Shown: positions 9,518 to 17,793 of the stretch, in pieces | Layout of the letters: the number at the start of each line of letters is the position of its first letter | How positions within the stretch are numbered: position 1 is the stretch's first letter | NCBI RefSeq assembly: GCF_002288635.1 | Contig: NZ_NRSW01000001.1 | Location: forward strand, 1,010,071-1,074,070 | Reading direction: 5' to 3' | Length of the DNA: 64,000 nt | Source of the DNA: Mucilaginibacter sp. MD40 | GTDB lineage: Bacteria > Bacteroidota > Bacteroidia > Sphingobacteriales > Sphingobacteriaceae | Made by a program: the position numbers and the translations under genes | Notes under the pieces: generated by a model | What the model was told of the DNA's origin: nothing | Databases searched by the model: none | What the model saw: the letters and a program-made list of their open reading frames with translations, nothing else

Positions 9518-10273
9518 ATGATAGAGATTAAAAACCTAAAAAAAGTTTATAACGGGGTAACGGTTGTAAACATACCCGCTTTGCAGATACAGAAAGGCGA
9601 AAGCGTTGGTCTGGTAGGAAACAACGGCGCGGGTAAAACAACCTTGTTCCGTATGATACTGGATCTGATACGCCCGCAGGCAGGTGAGGTGCTTTCAAAA
9701 GGCGAAGTGGTAGCGGGCGGAGAAGCCTGGAAGCAATATACCGCAGCCTACCTTGATGAGGGCTTTTTAATAGATTACCTTACCCCCGAAGAGTACCTTT
9801 ATTTTATTGGTGGCCTGCATCAGCAAAGTAAGGCGCAGGTAGACGAGGAGATGAATGCCCTGTCTGATTTTTTCAATGGGGAGATCATCAAAAAAGGTAA
9901 ATATATACGTGATCTTTCAAAAGGTAACCAATGTAAGGTTGGTGTAGCCAGTTGCCTGCTGCAAAATCCCGAGCTATTGATGCTGGATGAACCCTTTGCC
10001 AATATTGACCCCAGTACACAGTTCAGGCTAAAAAACATACTGAAAGACCAGAACAAGAATAAAGGTGTAACCACCATCGTATCCAGCCATGACCTTAACC
10101 ACGTTACGGACGTCTGTGACCGGATCCTGCTGATGGAAAAGGGTGTAGTCATTAAAGATATTGCTACCAGTTCATCCACCCTTGCGGAACTGGAAGAGTA
10201 TTTTGGCGTTGGGCAAACCTCAGGCACGGTAAATTATACAGCGCCGGGCATCGATCAGGAAGAGAATCACTAA
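9518..10273 (+). CDS. ABC transporter ATP-binding protein
   Basis: A 251-residue nucleotide-binding subunit. Walker A GNNGAGKT is at residues 34-41, the signature motif is LSKGNQCKVG (a variant of LSGGQ), Walker B is LLMLDEPFANID, and the switch His is in SSHDLNHV. The overall form fits a CcmA/drug-exporter-type ATPase. It overlaps functionally with the DUF5687 gene one base upstream and is followed four bases later by an M1 peptidase gene, so the three form one operon. The tight linkage suggests an efflux or envelope-related process in which exported peptides or proteins may be handled by the peptidase; that is inference. Confidence 0.93.
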   Translation: MIEIKNLKKVYNGVTVVNIPALQIQKGESVGLVGNNGAGKTTLFRMILDLIRPQAGEVLSKGEVVAGGEAWKQYTAAYLDEGFLIDYLTPEEYLYFIGGLHQQSKAQVDEEMNALSDFFNGEIIKKGKYIRDLSKGNQCKVGVASCLLQNPELLMLDEPFANIDPSTQFRLKNILKDQNKNKGVTTIVSSHDLNHVTDVCDRILLMEKGVVIKDIATSSSTLAELEEYFGVGQTSGTVNYTAPGIDQEENH

Positions 10274-10277
10274 TGCT

Positions 10278-11867
10278 ATGCTGAAACCTTTATCCTTACT
10301 ATTATCGCTACTCTTTACATCAGTTGTCTTGGCGCAACAACCAGGGGCGCCTGTTGATGTGCTTAAATACAGGTTTGCCATCACCCTTACTGATGCTAAT
10401 AATGTTATAAAAGGGAAGGCTGCCATAAGTACTCGTGTTTTAAAGCCGGTAAAGCAGGTGGTGTTTGACCTTGTGGGTAAAAATACTTCGGGTAAAGGTA
10501 TGCAGGTGACTACGGTTACCGAAAATGGGCGGCCGCTTAAATTTAATCAGGATAGCAGCAAGCTATTTATTAATACCGCGGCGCTGCAAGGAAGCACACA
10601 TGTATATAATATTACTTACCAGGGCATACCTGCCGATGGCTTGATCATATCAACCAGTAAGTACGGCAAGCGCACTTTTTTTGGCGATAACTGGCCAACG
10701 AGGGCTCATAACTGGCTGCCTTGTGTTGATGACCCTGCCGATAAGGCTTCTGTTGAATTCGCGGTAACAGCTCCCGCTAAATATACCGTTGTAGCTAATG
10801 GCCTGAAAGTATTGGATAAAGCGCTTCCGGGCGGCCGACGATTTACCCTCTGGAAAGAAACAGTAAAGTTGCCAACAAAGGTAATGGTAATAGGTGTAGC
10901 AGAATTCGCCGTCGCGCAAGCAGGTACTCCGGAAAATATCCCGGTGAGCAGCTACGTATTCCCGGAAGATAAAGACGTGGGTTTAAAGGCTTATGCTGTT
11001 GCTGCTGAAATTTTACCCTGGTACACCAAACGGATAGGCCCGTTCCCTTATAGAAAGCTGGCCAATGTGCAATCAAAAACCATTTTTGGTGGCATGGAGA
11101 ATGCCGGTGCTATATTTTACTTTGAAGAATCTGTACGGGACAAAGGCATTGAAGCATTAATGGCGCACGAAATAGCCCATCAATGGTTTGGCGATGCGGT
11201 GAGTGAAAAAAATTGGGCCAATCTATGGCTGAGTGAAGGGCTCGCCACTTACATGACCAACCTTTACCTGGAAGGCAAATATGGCGTTGACAGCCTGAAC
11301 AAACGCCTGATAGCGGACCGGAAGGTAATATTCGATTTTGAGAAAAGCTATAATGCGCCTGTGGTGGATACAGCGTTTAAGGGGCCAATGATGCAATTGC
11401 TCAATGCCAACGCATACCAAAAAGGTGGTTGGTTTTTGCATATGTTACGCCGCCGTATTGGCAACAAGGCCTTTTGGACTGGGATTGCTGCATACTATAA
11501 GCAGTACAGCGGCGGTAATGCCAATACTAATGACCTGTGCTATCTAATGGAGAAAGCAAGCGGCATGAAATTAAGCGCCTTTTTTAACCAGTGGTTGCGC
11601 CAGGCAGGGCATCCGATTTTAAATGTGAAATGGGAATACCTGCCACAGAACAGGCAGGTAGTTATTCACGTTAACCAAATGCAGGTTAAGCCGTATCAGT
11701 TAAATTTAGAGATCATGGTAGACGGAAAATTATATCGGGCGGATATAAAAGATGTGGCAACTAATTTCACTTTTCCTGCTTTACATGATAAACCTGTCGT
11801 AAAAATCGATCCTAATATAAATCTGCTCGCCACGTATAACTTAGAAGGCGGCGATACCGGCAAATGA
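10278..11867 (+). CDS. M1 family metallopeptidase (aminopeptidase N-like), exported
   Basis: A 529-residue zinc peptidase with a signal peptide (about 1-19, ending VLAQ). The substrate-binding GGMENAGA motif is present, then the zinc site MAHEIAHQWFGD (HExxH) at about residue 297 and the third ligand Glu in LSEGLATY about 20 residues later. The Tyr of the mechanism is likely in NAYQKGGWFLHML. At 529 residues it lacks the large helical C-terminal domain of full-length aminopeptidase N, like other short M1 enzymes. It sits four bases behind the ABC ATPase gene in the same operon. It should trim N-termini of peptides in the periplasm. Confidence 0.93.
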   Translation: MLKPLSLLLSLLFTSVVLAQQPGAPVDVLKYRFAITLTDANNVIKGKAAISTRVLKPVKQVVFDLVGKNTSGKGMQVTTVTENGRPLKFNQDSSKLFINTAALQGSTHVYNITYQGIPADGLIISTSKYGKRTFFGDNWPTRAHNWLPCVDDPADKASVEFAVTAPAKYTVVANGLKVLDKALPGGRRFTLWKETVKLPTKVMVIGVAEFAVAQAGTPENIPVSSYVFPEDKDVGLKAYAVAAEILPWYTKRIGPFPYRKLANVQSKTIFGGMENAGAIFYFEESVRDKGIEALMAHEIAHQWFGDAVSEKNWANLWLSEGLATYMTNLYLEGKYGVDSLNKRLIADRKVIFDFEKSYNAPVVDTAFKGPMMQLLNANAYQKGGWFLHMLRRRIGNKAFWTGIAAYYKQYSGGNANTNDLCYLMEKASGMKLSAFFNQWLRQAGHPILNVKWEYLPQNRQVVIHVNQMQVKPYQLNLEIMVDGKLYRADIKDVATNFTFPALHDKPVVKIDPNINLLATYNLEGGDTGK

Positions 11868-12031
11868 GAATTGCCCGTTTAATATAGTTCGGTCAATCTG
11901 ATCCGTTTGTAAATTTTATTTCGAAAAAATAAATTTTACAAAACTTTATACTTTTTTGGTTTGTTTTACGTATAATTGAATAATAAGCCATACGGGCTTT
12001 TCTATTGTTACACCAACTAAAATTAACCATC

Positions 12032-12406
12032 ATGACAAAAGCCTATCAATCCATTTATGTAGCGTTTTACAGGTGGAGTTTCAAAAATTTTGGTCAGGGT
12101 AGTTTACCCCAGTTTAAGTCGTTATTTAACGTGAGCTTTTTGCTGGTGGTATTGCTTACCAATGTGATGTTATTTACCAAGCTTATGTTAAAGGCTAATT
12201 GGCTCACTTTAAACATGGGTACTATGGTTATCATAACCGGCGGCGCTGTCTGCTTTTTATTAATGAGTCATTTTATTTTGCTTAACAACCGTATGCTTAA
12301 ATCGCTTAACGCAAAGCTTGCCGTAGTGAGCAGACATAATAAAAATCGCTTTGGCGCTTTGCTGCTGCTTAATGTATTGTTCGCTTGCACCCTTTGTTTT
12401 ATTTGA
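12032..12406 (+). CDS. Small integral membrane protein, unknown
   Basis: A 124-residue protein starting at the ATG at 12032; a TTG 27 bases upstream keeps the frame open but adds nothing signal-like. There are three hydrophobic segments at about residues 35-55, 65-85 and 105-124, with a basic N-terminus containing aromatic residues. I recognise no family. The upstream 160 bases are AT-rich and include a short hairpin (AAGCC/GGCTT at 11985-11999). A terminator follows at 12429. Confidence 0.6.
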   Translation: MTKAYQSIYVAFYRWSFKNFGQGSLPQFKSLFNVSFLLVVLLTNVMLFTKLMLKANWLTLNMGTMVIITGGAVCFLLMSHFILLNNRMLKSLNAKLAVVSRHNKNRFGALLLLNVLFACTLCFI

Positions 12407-12428
12407 ACTACCCTTTAATTATATTGAG

Positions 12429-12460
12429 GCTCCGTTTAGTTTTAATTGAACGGGGCTTTT
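12429..12460 (+). terminator. Terminator after small membrane protein gene
   Basis: GCTCCGTT (12429-12436) pairs with AACGGGGC (12449-12456), with one G-T pair, followed by TTTTGTTTT. Confidence 0.65.
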
Positions 12461-12475
12461 GTTTTAAACTGGTTA

Positions 12476-12907
12476 ATGAAACTTTTAAAATACTTTTTTA
12501 TTTTATTGCTCTGCCTGTGGTTTACAGCTTGCCAGCATGGTCCCCAAAAGCGATTAGTGTCTTTATCGTTGTATAATGGGGGGCGGTCTGTTAAGTTTAC
12601 GGGTTTAGAGCAATTGGTGATCAATGAAATTGCACGTGATACAAACAGGGAGGTTTGGCAGAGCCTGATACCGGTTTACAAGATGCCTGCCGATACCGAC
12701 CTTAAAGGCTACCAGCCCCTGCAGCCGGGAAAATATGTTATCAAACAAAACTCGATCATCTTTACGCCCGACACGCCTTTCGTAAAGGGAAAGACGTATT
12801 TCGTTCGTAGCTATCAATTGGGGCAGGGTACTTCCTTTGCCGATTACCTGCAAGGACGCGCACAGTTGGGGAAATTAAAATTTATTGATTTGGTTTTTAA
12901 GCCCTAA
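12476..12907 (+). CDS. Small lipoprotein, unknown
   Basis: A 143-residue product from the ATG at 12476. A TTG 30 bases upstream is in frame but sits inside the preceding terminator. The N-terminus is a short basic and hydrophobic stretch ending in the lipobox WFTAC, with Cys19 as the lipidation site. The mature part has a beta-rich pattern (VSLSLYNGGRSVKFTGL, then YVIKQNSIIFTPDTPFVKGK). The family is not recognised. It ends just before the rimP promoter, whose -33 box begins at 12911, so it is separate from the translation operon. Confidence 0.65.
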   Translation: MKLLKYFFILLLCLWFTACQHGPQKRLVSLSLYNGGRSVKFTGLEQLVINEIARDTNREVWQSLIPVYKMPADTDLKGYQPLQPGKYVIKQNSIIFTPDTPFVKGKTYFVRSYQLGQGTSFADYLQGRAQLGKLKFIDLVFKP

Positions 12908-12910
12908 CCA

Positions 12911-12942
12911 TTTGAATATCCGCAAAAAAGTATTTATATTTG
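12911..12942 (+). promoter_or_regulatory. Promoter of the rimP-nusA-infB operon
   Basis: TTTG at 12911-12914, a 20-base spacer and TATATTTG at 12935-12942 form a textbook Bacteroidota promoter. Transcription should begin near 12946, about 90 bases before the rimP ATG. Confidence 0.8.
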
Positions 12943-12955
12943 CATTGAAAATTAA

Positions 12956-12984
12956 AAAAGAGGGGGCGGATAGTCCCCTCTTTT
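12956..12984 (+). promoter_or_regulatory. Terminator-like leader hairpin of rimP-nusA-infB
   Basis: AAAAGAGGGG (12956-12965) and CCCCTCTTTT (12975-12984) form a perfect 10-bp stem with a 9-base loop, followed by a T-rich run to 12990. It starts about 10 bases after the predicted transcript start, so it looks like an attenuator in the operon leader. Confidence 0.65.
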
Positions 12985-13035
12985 ATTTTATCGATTAATT
13001 TTCCCCGCCGTAAAAACAGGAAGAAATTACAGATA

Positions 13036-13500
13036 ATGAACATTGAAAAGCGAGTAACGGAATTAGTTGAGGAAAAAATCGCCGAAATGCCCCACCTGTT
13101 CCTGGTTGATGTTAAAATGCAGCCGAACGGCAAACTAATCATTTTAGTTGATGGCGATAACGGAGCAGGCATTGCTGACTGCGCTGCAATTAGCAGGCAT
13201 GTAGGCTTTCATCTCGAAGAAGAAAATGTTATCGAGAACGCTTACAATTTGGAGGTATCATCGCCGGGTATTGATACCCCGCTGAAACTCAAAAGGCAAT
13301 ACGCCAAAAATATAGGCCGCAACCTAAGCATCAAGACGGATGATGGCGCCAAGAGGGAAGGGACGCTGTTAGCGGTTAACGAAGATGCCATACAAGTAGC
13401 TGAAACGATAAAAGAAAAAGGTAAAAAAGCGGAGATAGTGGAAAACACCATACCGTTTGATAAAATAACAGAAACAAAAGTTTTAATATCATTCAAGTAA
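13036..13500 (+). CDS. rimP: Ribosome maturation factor RimP
   Basis: A 154-residue protein needed for 30S subunit assembly. The N-terminal domain shows LVDVKMQPNGKLIILVD followed by the family signature LEVSSPGIDTPLK, and the C-terminal Sm-like domain closes the protein. Length and order match RimP. It is the first gene of the conserved rimP-nusA-infB operon: nusA follows after 10 bases. The promoter is at 12911 and a terminator-like hairpin lies in the leader, which suggests feedback at transcription level. Confidence 0.95.
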   Translation: MNIEKRVTELVEEKIAEMPHLFLVDVKMQPNGKLIILVDGDNGAGIADCAAISRHVGFHLEEENVIENAYNLEVSSPGIDTPLKLKRQYAKNIGRNLSIKTDDGAKREGTLLAVNEDAIQVAETIKEKGKKAEIVENTIPFDKITETKVLISFK

Positions 13501-13510
13501 CAAAGAGAAG

Positions 13511-14746
13511 ATGAGCAATATTAATTTAATTGATTCTTTTCAGGAGTTTAAAGACTTCAAGAATATTGACCGCCCAACCATGATGAGCGTGCTGGAAGAC
13601 GTTTTCAGAAGCATGATCAGAAAAAAATATGGTACGGATGAGAACTGCGACGTAATTGTGAATACCGATAACGGTGACTTGGAGATATGGCGCACGCGTA
13701 CCGTTATGGAAGACGGCTTTAGCGAGGATGATGACCTGGAAATTGAATTGGCAGAGGCTCACAAAGTAGACCCTGACCTGGAAGTTGGCGACGACTTTAT
13801 AGAGCAGATTACTTTAGAAAGCTTTGGCCGCCGTGCTATTTTAGCGGCACGCCAAACATTGGTTTCAAAGATCCTTGAACTGGAAAAAGACGAGATCTTC
13901 AAAAAATATAAAGACCGCGTTGGTGAAATTGTTACCGGCGAGGTTTACCAGGTTTGGAAAAAAGAAACCCTGGTGCTGGATGATGAAGGTAACGAATTGT
14001 TGCTGCCAAAAACTGAGCAAATACCTGCCGATTACTTTAAAAAAGGCGACAGCGTACGTGCAGTAGTTTCTAAGGTAGATATGATGAACAGCAACCCTAA
14101 GATCATCATTTCGCGTACAGCCCCTGAGTTCTTACAACGTTTGTTTGAACTGGAAGTTCCGGAGATATTCGACGGGTTGATCACTATCAAAAAGATCGTT
14201 CGCGAACCGGGCGAGCGTGCAAAAGTTGCTGTTGAGTCTTATGACGACCGTATTGATCCTGTTGGTGCCTGCGTAGGTATGAAAGGTTCACGTATCCACG
14301 GTATCGTTCGTGAATTAAAGAACGAGAACATTGACGTAATTAACTACACTAACAACGTACAACTATACATACAGCGTGCATTGTCTCCGGCTAAGATCAC
14401 TTCAATTAAGCTTGATGATGAGAAAAAAACCGCTGCTGTTTATTTAAAACCCGATCAGGTTTCTTTGGCTATCGGTCGTGGTGGCCATAACATAAAACTG
14501 GCAGGTAAATTGACGGGTTATGAAATTGATGTTTACCGTGAGGCTGATGAGCACGATGAGGATGTGGACATCGAAGAGTTCTCAGACGAAATAGACAGCT
14601 GGATATTGGACGAATTCAAACGTATTGGTTTGGATACGGCAAAATCAGTACTTGCACTGTCTGTTGGTGAGTTGGTAAAGCGTACCGATCTGGAAGAAGA
14701 AACGGTAAAAGAAGTTTTATCTATTCTGCAGGCGGAGTTTGAATAA
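13511..14746 (+). CDS. nusA: Transcription termination/antitermination factor NusA
   Basis: A 411-residue RNA polymerase-associated factor controlling pausing, termination and antitermination. The N-terminal RNAP-binding domain covers about residues 1-125, an S1 domain about 130-200 (VGEIVTGEVYQVWKKET), and two KH domains follow, with KH motifs VGACVGMKGSRIHGIV and SLAIGRGGHNIKLA. The C-terminal 65 residues are acidic and include a helix-hairpin-helix-like segment (FKRIGLDTAKSVLAL). This is the shorter Bacteroidota form without the duplicated acidic repeats of E. coli NusA. Located between rimP and infB. Confidence 0.97.
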   Translation: MSNINLIDSFQEFKDFKNIDRPTMMSVLEDVFRSMIRKKYGTDENCDVIVNTDNGDLEIWRTRTVMEDGFSEDDDLEIELAEAHKVDPDLEVGDDFIEQITLESFGRRAILAARQTLVSKILELEKDEIFKKYKDRVGEIVTGEVYQVWKKETLVLDDEGNELLLPKTEQIPADYFKKGDSVRAVVSKVDMMNSNPKIIISRTAPEFLQRLFELEVPEIFDGLITIKKIVREPGERAKVAVESYDDRIDPVGACVGMKGSRIHGIVRELKNENIDVINYTNNVQLYIQRALSPAKITSIKLDDEKKTAAVYLKPDQVSLAIGRGGHNIKLAGKLTGYEIDVYREADEHDEDVDIEEFSDEIDSWILDEFKRIGLDTAKSVLALSVGELVKRTDLEEETVKEVLSILQAEFE

Positions 14747-14770
14747 AACCGAATAACAAATTAAAAATCG

Positions 14771-14778
14771 TATTTTTG
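14771..14778 (+). promoter_or_regulatory. Internal -7 box (TATTTTTG) before infB
   Basis: An exact TAnnTTTG match 26 bases before the infB ATG, in the 58-base nusA-infB gap. The -33 region has no TTG at proper spacing, so this may give only weak extra infB transcription. Confidence 0.4.
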
Positions 14779-14804
14779 CGATAATTAGAGAGAAAATTTA
14801 ATAA

Positions 14805-17726
14805 ATGTCAGAAGACAAATCCATAAAATTAATTAAAGCAGTAAAGGAATTGAACATTGGTATGGGTACCATTGTCGACTTTCTTGCGTCAAAAGGTTAC
14901 AAAGTAGAAAAGCAACCTATGGCCAAGCTTGACGGCGAAATGTACAACGTACTATTGAAAGAATTTGCTGCTGATAAAGTTATTAAGGAGGAGGCCAAAC
15001 AGATCAGCATCGGCAAGATCAGGAAGGAGGAAGCCCCCGTGGCTCCCGAGCAGCGCCCTGCAGAGCAGCGTCGCAACCGTGATTTTGAGAACGAAGAGAT
15101 ACTGATTAAAAATGTGGGCCAGTTTACTCCGGCACCGGCTGATAAGCCAAAGCCGGCCGAACAAGCTGCACCATCCAAAAATGACGAGCGCAGTGATGCG
15201 TTACCAGGTGTTAAAGTTGTGGGGAAAATAGACCTGGATAACCTTGGTAAACCGGCCCCGGCTACAAAACCAGCTCCTGAACCAACACCAGAGCCTCCTG
15301 CAAAAGAGCCGGAAGTGGTAAAACCAGAGCCAGTTATTGAAAAACCAGTAGCTGCAAAACCAGTTGTTGAAGAGCCAAAACCTGAACCGGTTGTTGAAAA
15401 GCCGGTTGTTGAAGCGCCAAAACCAGCAGCGCCGGTTGAAACACCTGTTGCTGAATCAGCTCCGGCTGCGAATGATAATGACGACCAGGATGAGGTTATA
15501 CGTGCCAATGCCGAGCGCCTTTCAGGCCCTAAGATCATTGGTAAGATACAGTTGCCTGTTGAGCAGCCTAAACGTGGTGGCCCGGTAGCATCTTCATCAA
15601 ATGCGGCCAATAATAATAATGCCGACCACAAACGTAAACGTAAACGTAAAGAGGGTGGTGGCCAGCAACCATTAACTGGCAACATTAACCCTAACCGTCC
15701 CGATTTCAGGAACCGCCCACCGCAACCGCAAGGTGGTCCGGGTGGCAACAACAATCGCCCTGATTTCAGAAATAATAGAAATAACCCGCCTGCAGGCCCT
15801 AAAGAGGAGCCCTCAGAAAAGGATATACAAGACCAAATTAAGGCTACCCTTGCTCGCTTAAGCGGTGCAGGTAAGTCTGGTAAGTTCTCACAGCGTGCTA
15901 AATTCCGTCGTCAGAAACGTGACGACGTAGCGGCAAGTGCTGAAGAGCTGGCAATGGAGCAGGAACTTCAATCAAAAATATTGAAGGTTACAGAGTTTGT
16001 TACGGCAAACGAGTTAGCATCCATGATGGATGTGCCGGTAACACAAATTATCGGTACCTGTATGAGCCTGGGTATGTTCGTGTCTATCAACCAGCGTTTA
16101 GATGCTGAGACGTTGAGCATTGTGGCCGATGAATTTGGCTACCAGGTGGAATTTGTTAAACCGCAGGACGAAGAAGCCAACCTTGACCAACCGGATGATC
16201 CGGCAGACCTGGTTCCGCGCTCGCCTATAGTTACCATCATGGGTCACGTTGACCATGGTAAAACATCATTGCTTGACTTTATCCGCAAAACCAACGTAAT
16301 TGGCGGTGAGGCTGGTGGTATAACCCAGCACATTGGTGCTTACGAAGTTACATTGCCTGAGAATAAAGGAAAGATTACCTTCCTGGATACACCGGGCCAC
16401 GAAGCGTTTACCGCTATGCGTGCCCGTGGTGCGCAGGTTACGGATATTGTTATCATCGTAATAGCAGCTGATGATAGTGTGATGCCGCAAACCCGTGAGG
16501 CGATAAACCACGCCCAGGCTGCCGGTGCACCCATCATCTTTGCATTCAACAAAATTGATAAACCGGGTGCAAATGCCGATAAGGTACGCGAGCAGCTGTC
16601 TGGTATGAACATACTGGTTGAAGAATGGGGTGGTAAATACCAAACCCAGGAAATATCAGCTAAAACAGGCTTAAATGTGGACCTTTTGTTAGAAAAGGTA
16701 TTATTGGAGGCCGAATTGTTAGAGCTTAAAGCTAATCCTAACAAACGTGCCGTAGGTACAGTTATTGAAGCGGCGCTTGATAAAGGCCGTGGTATCGTTA
16801 CCACTGTATTGGTACAGGCTGGTCGCTTAAAAGTTGGGGATCCTATATTAGCGGGTTGTTATAGCGGCCGTGTGAAGGCCTTAACCAACGAGCGTGGTCA
16901 ACGCGTAGAATCGGCAGGCCCATCAACACCGGTACAGGTGTTGGGTATGCAGGGTGCGCCAACCGCGGGCGATAAATTTAACGCGCTGGAAAGTGAAGTT
17001 GAAGCGCGTGAAATTGCTAACAAGCGCCTGCAATTACAGCGCGAACAAGGCTTGCGTACGCAGAAACACATTACCCTTGATGAAATTGGTCGTCGTTTGG
17101 CAGTGGGTAACTTTAAGGAACTTAACGTTATTGTTAAAGGTGACGTGGATGGTTCTATTGAAGCGCTATCCGATTCATTGCTGAAATTATCAACCGAGCA
17201 GATACAGGTGAATATTATTTCGAAAGCTGTTGGTCAGATATCCGAATCGGATGTATTGCTGGCCTCTGCTTCTGATGCGATCATCATTGGTTTCCAGGTA
17301 CGTCCGTCACAAAACGCGCGTAAACTGGCCGAGCAGGAACAGATCGACATCAGGCTGTACTCCATCATTTACGACGCGATCAACGAGATCAAAGCGGCGA
17401 TGGAAGGTATGCTTGCGCCAACCTTTGAAGAGAAAATTGTTGCCAACGTTGAGATCCGCGAAACATTCAAGATCAGCAAGGTGGGTACCATTGCAGGTTG
17501 TATGGTGTTAGACGGTACGATCACGCGTAACAGTAAGATCCGCATCATTCGAGATGGTGTGGTAGTACATACCGGCGAGCTGGCTTCACTTAAACGCTTT
17601 AAAGACGATGTTAAAGAAGTTAAACAAGGCTACGAGTGCGGTTTAAATATTGCCAACTACAACAACATAGAAGTAGGCGACATTGTAGAAGCTTATGAAA
17701 ACGTTGAGGTAAAACGTAAGCTGTAA
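14805..17726 (+). CDS. infB: Translation initiation factor IF-2
   Basis: A 973-residue GTPase that places initiator tRNA on the 30S subunit. The N-terminal IF2-N domain is followed by a long low-complexity linker (about residues 80-350) rich in Pro, Glu, Val and Lys with repeated [11 protein letters not shown]-like units, and then a basic Asn/Arg/Pro/Gly stretch. The G domain starts around residue 478 with GHVDHGKTS (G1), then DTPGHEAF (G3) and NKID (G4). Domains II, III and IV complete the usual architecture. The linker is longer than in E. coli but normal for this phylum. A strong terminator follows at 17744. Confidence 0.97.
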   Translation: MSEDKSIKLIKAVKELNIGMGTIVDFLASKGYKVEKQPMAKLDGEMYNVLLKEFAADKVIKEEAKQISIGKIRKEEAPVAPEQRPAEQRRNRDFENEEILIKNVGQFTPAPADKPKPAEQAAPSKNDERSDALPGVKVVGKIDLDNLGKPAPATKPAPEPTPEPPAKEPEVVKPEPVIEKPVAAKPVVEEPKPEPVVEKPVVEAPKPAAPVETPVAESAPAANDNDDQDEVIRANAERLSGPKIIGKIQLPVEQPKRGGPVASSSNAANNNNADHKRKRKRKEGGGQQPLTGNINPNRPDFRNRPPQPQGGPGGNNNRPDFRNNRNNPPAGPKEEPSEKDIQDQIKATLARLSGAGKSGKFSQRAKFRRQKRDDVAASAEELAMEQELQSKILKVTEFVTANELASMMDVPVTQIIGTCMSLGMFVSINQRLDAETLSIVADEFGYQVEFVKPQDEEANLDQPDDPADLVPRSPIVTIMGHVDHGKTSLLDFIRKTNVIGGEAGGITQHIGAYEVTLPENKGKITFLDTPGHEAFTAMRARGAQVTDIVIIVIAADDSVMPQTREAINHAQAAGAPIIFAFNKIDKPGANADKVREQLSGMNILVEEWGGKYQTQEISAKTGLNVDLLLEKVLLEAELLELKANPNKRAVGTVIEAALDKGRGIVTTVLVQAGRLKVGDPILAGCYSGRVKALTNERGQRVESAGPSTPVQVLGMQGAPTAGDKFNALESEVEAREIANKRLQLQREQGLRTQKHITLDEIGRRLAVGNFKELNVIVKGDVDGSIEALSDSLLKLSTEQIQVNIISKAVGQISESDVLLASASDAIIIGFQVRPSQNARKLAEQEQIDIRLYSIIYDAINEIKAAMEGMLAPTFEEKIVANVEIRETFKISKVGTIAGCMVLDGTITRNSKIRIIRDGVVVHTGELASLKRFKDDVKEVKQGYECGLNIANYNNIEVGDIVEAYENVEVKRKL

Positions 17727-17743
17727 CGCTAATAAGCATATAG

Positions 17744-17780
17744 AAACAGGATGTTCATTAAATGGACGTCCTGTTTTTGT
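17744..17780 (+). terminator. Terminator of the rimP-nusA-infB operon
   Basis: AAACAGGA (17744-17751) pairs with TCCTGTTT (17769-17776), extended inward by TG(T)TCA/(A)TGGACG pairs, and is followed by a T-rich run. It also serves the convergent helicase gene. Confidence 0.85.
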
Positions 17781-17793
17781 TTTATAGAGTTTC

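Noticed and set aside
12897-13172. Minus-strand frame across the rimP leader
   Set aside because: Crosses the promoter and leader hairpin and rimP; no protein features.
14897-15754. 285-codon minus-strand open frame inside infB
   Set aside because: It is antisense to the Pro/Glu/Val repeat linker of IF-2; low-complexity Gly/Ser/Thr composition is expected from the opposite strand.
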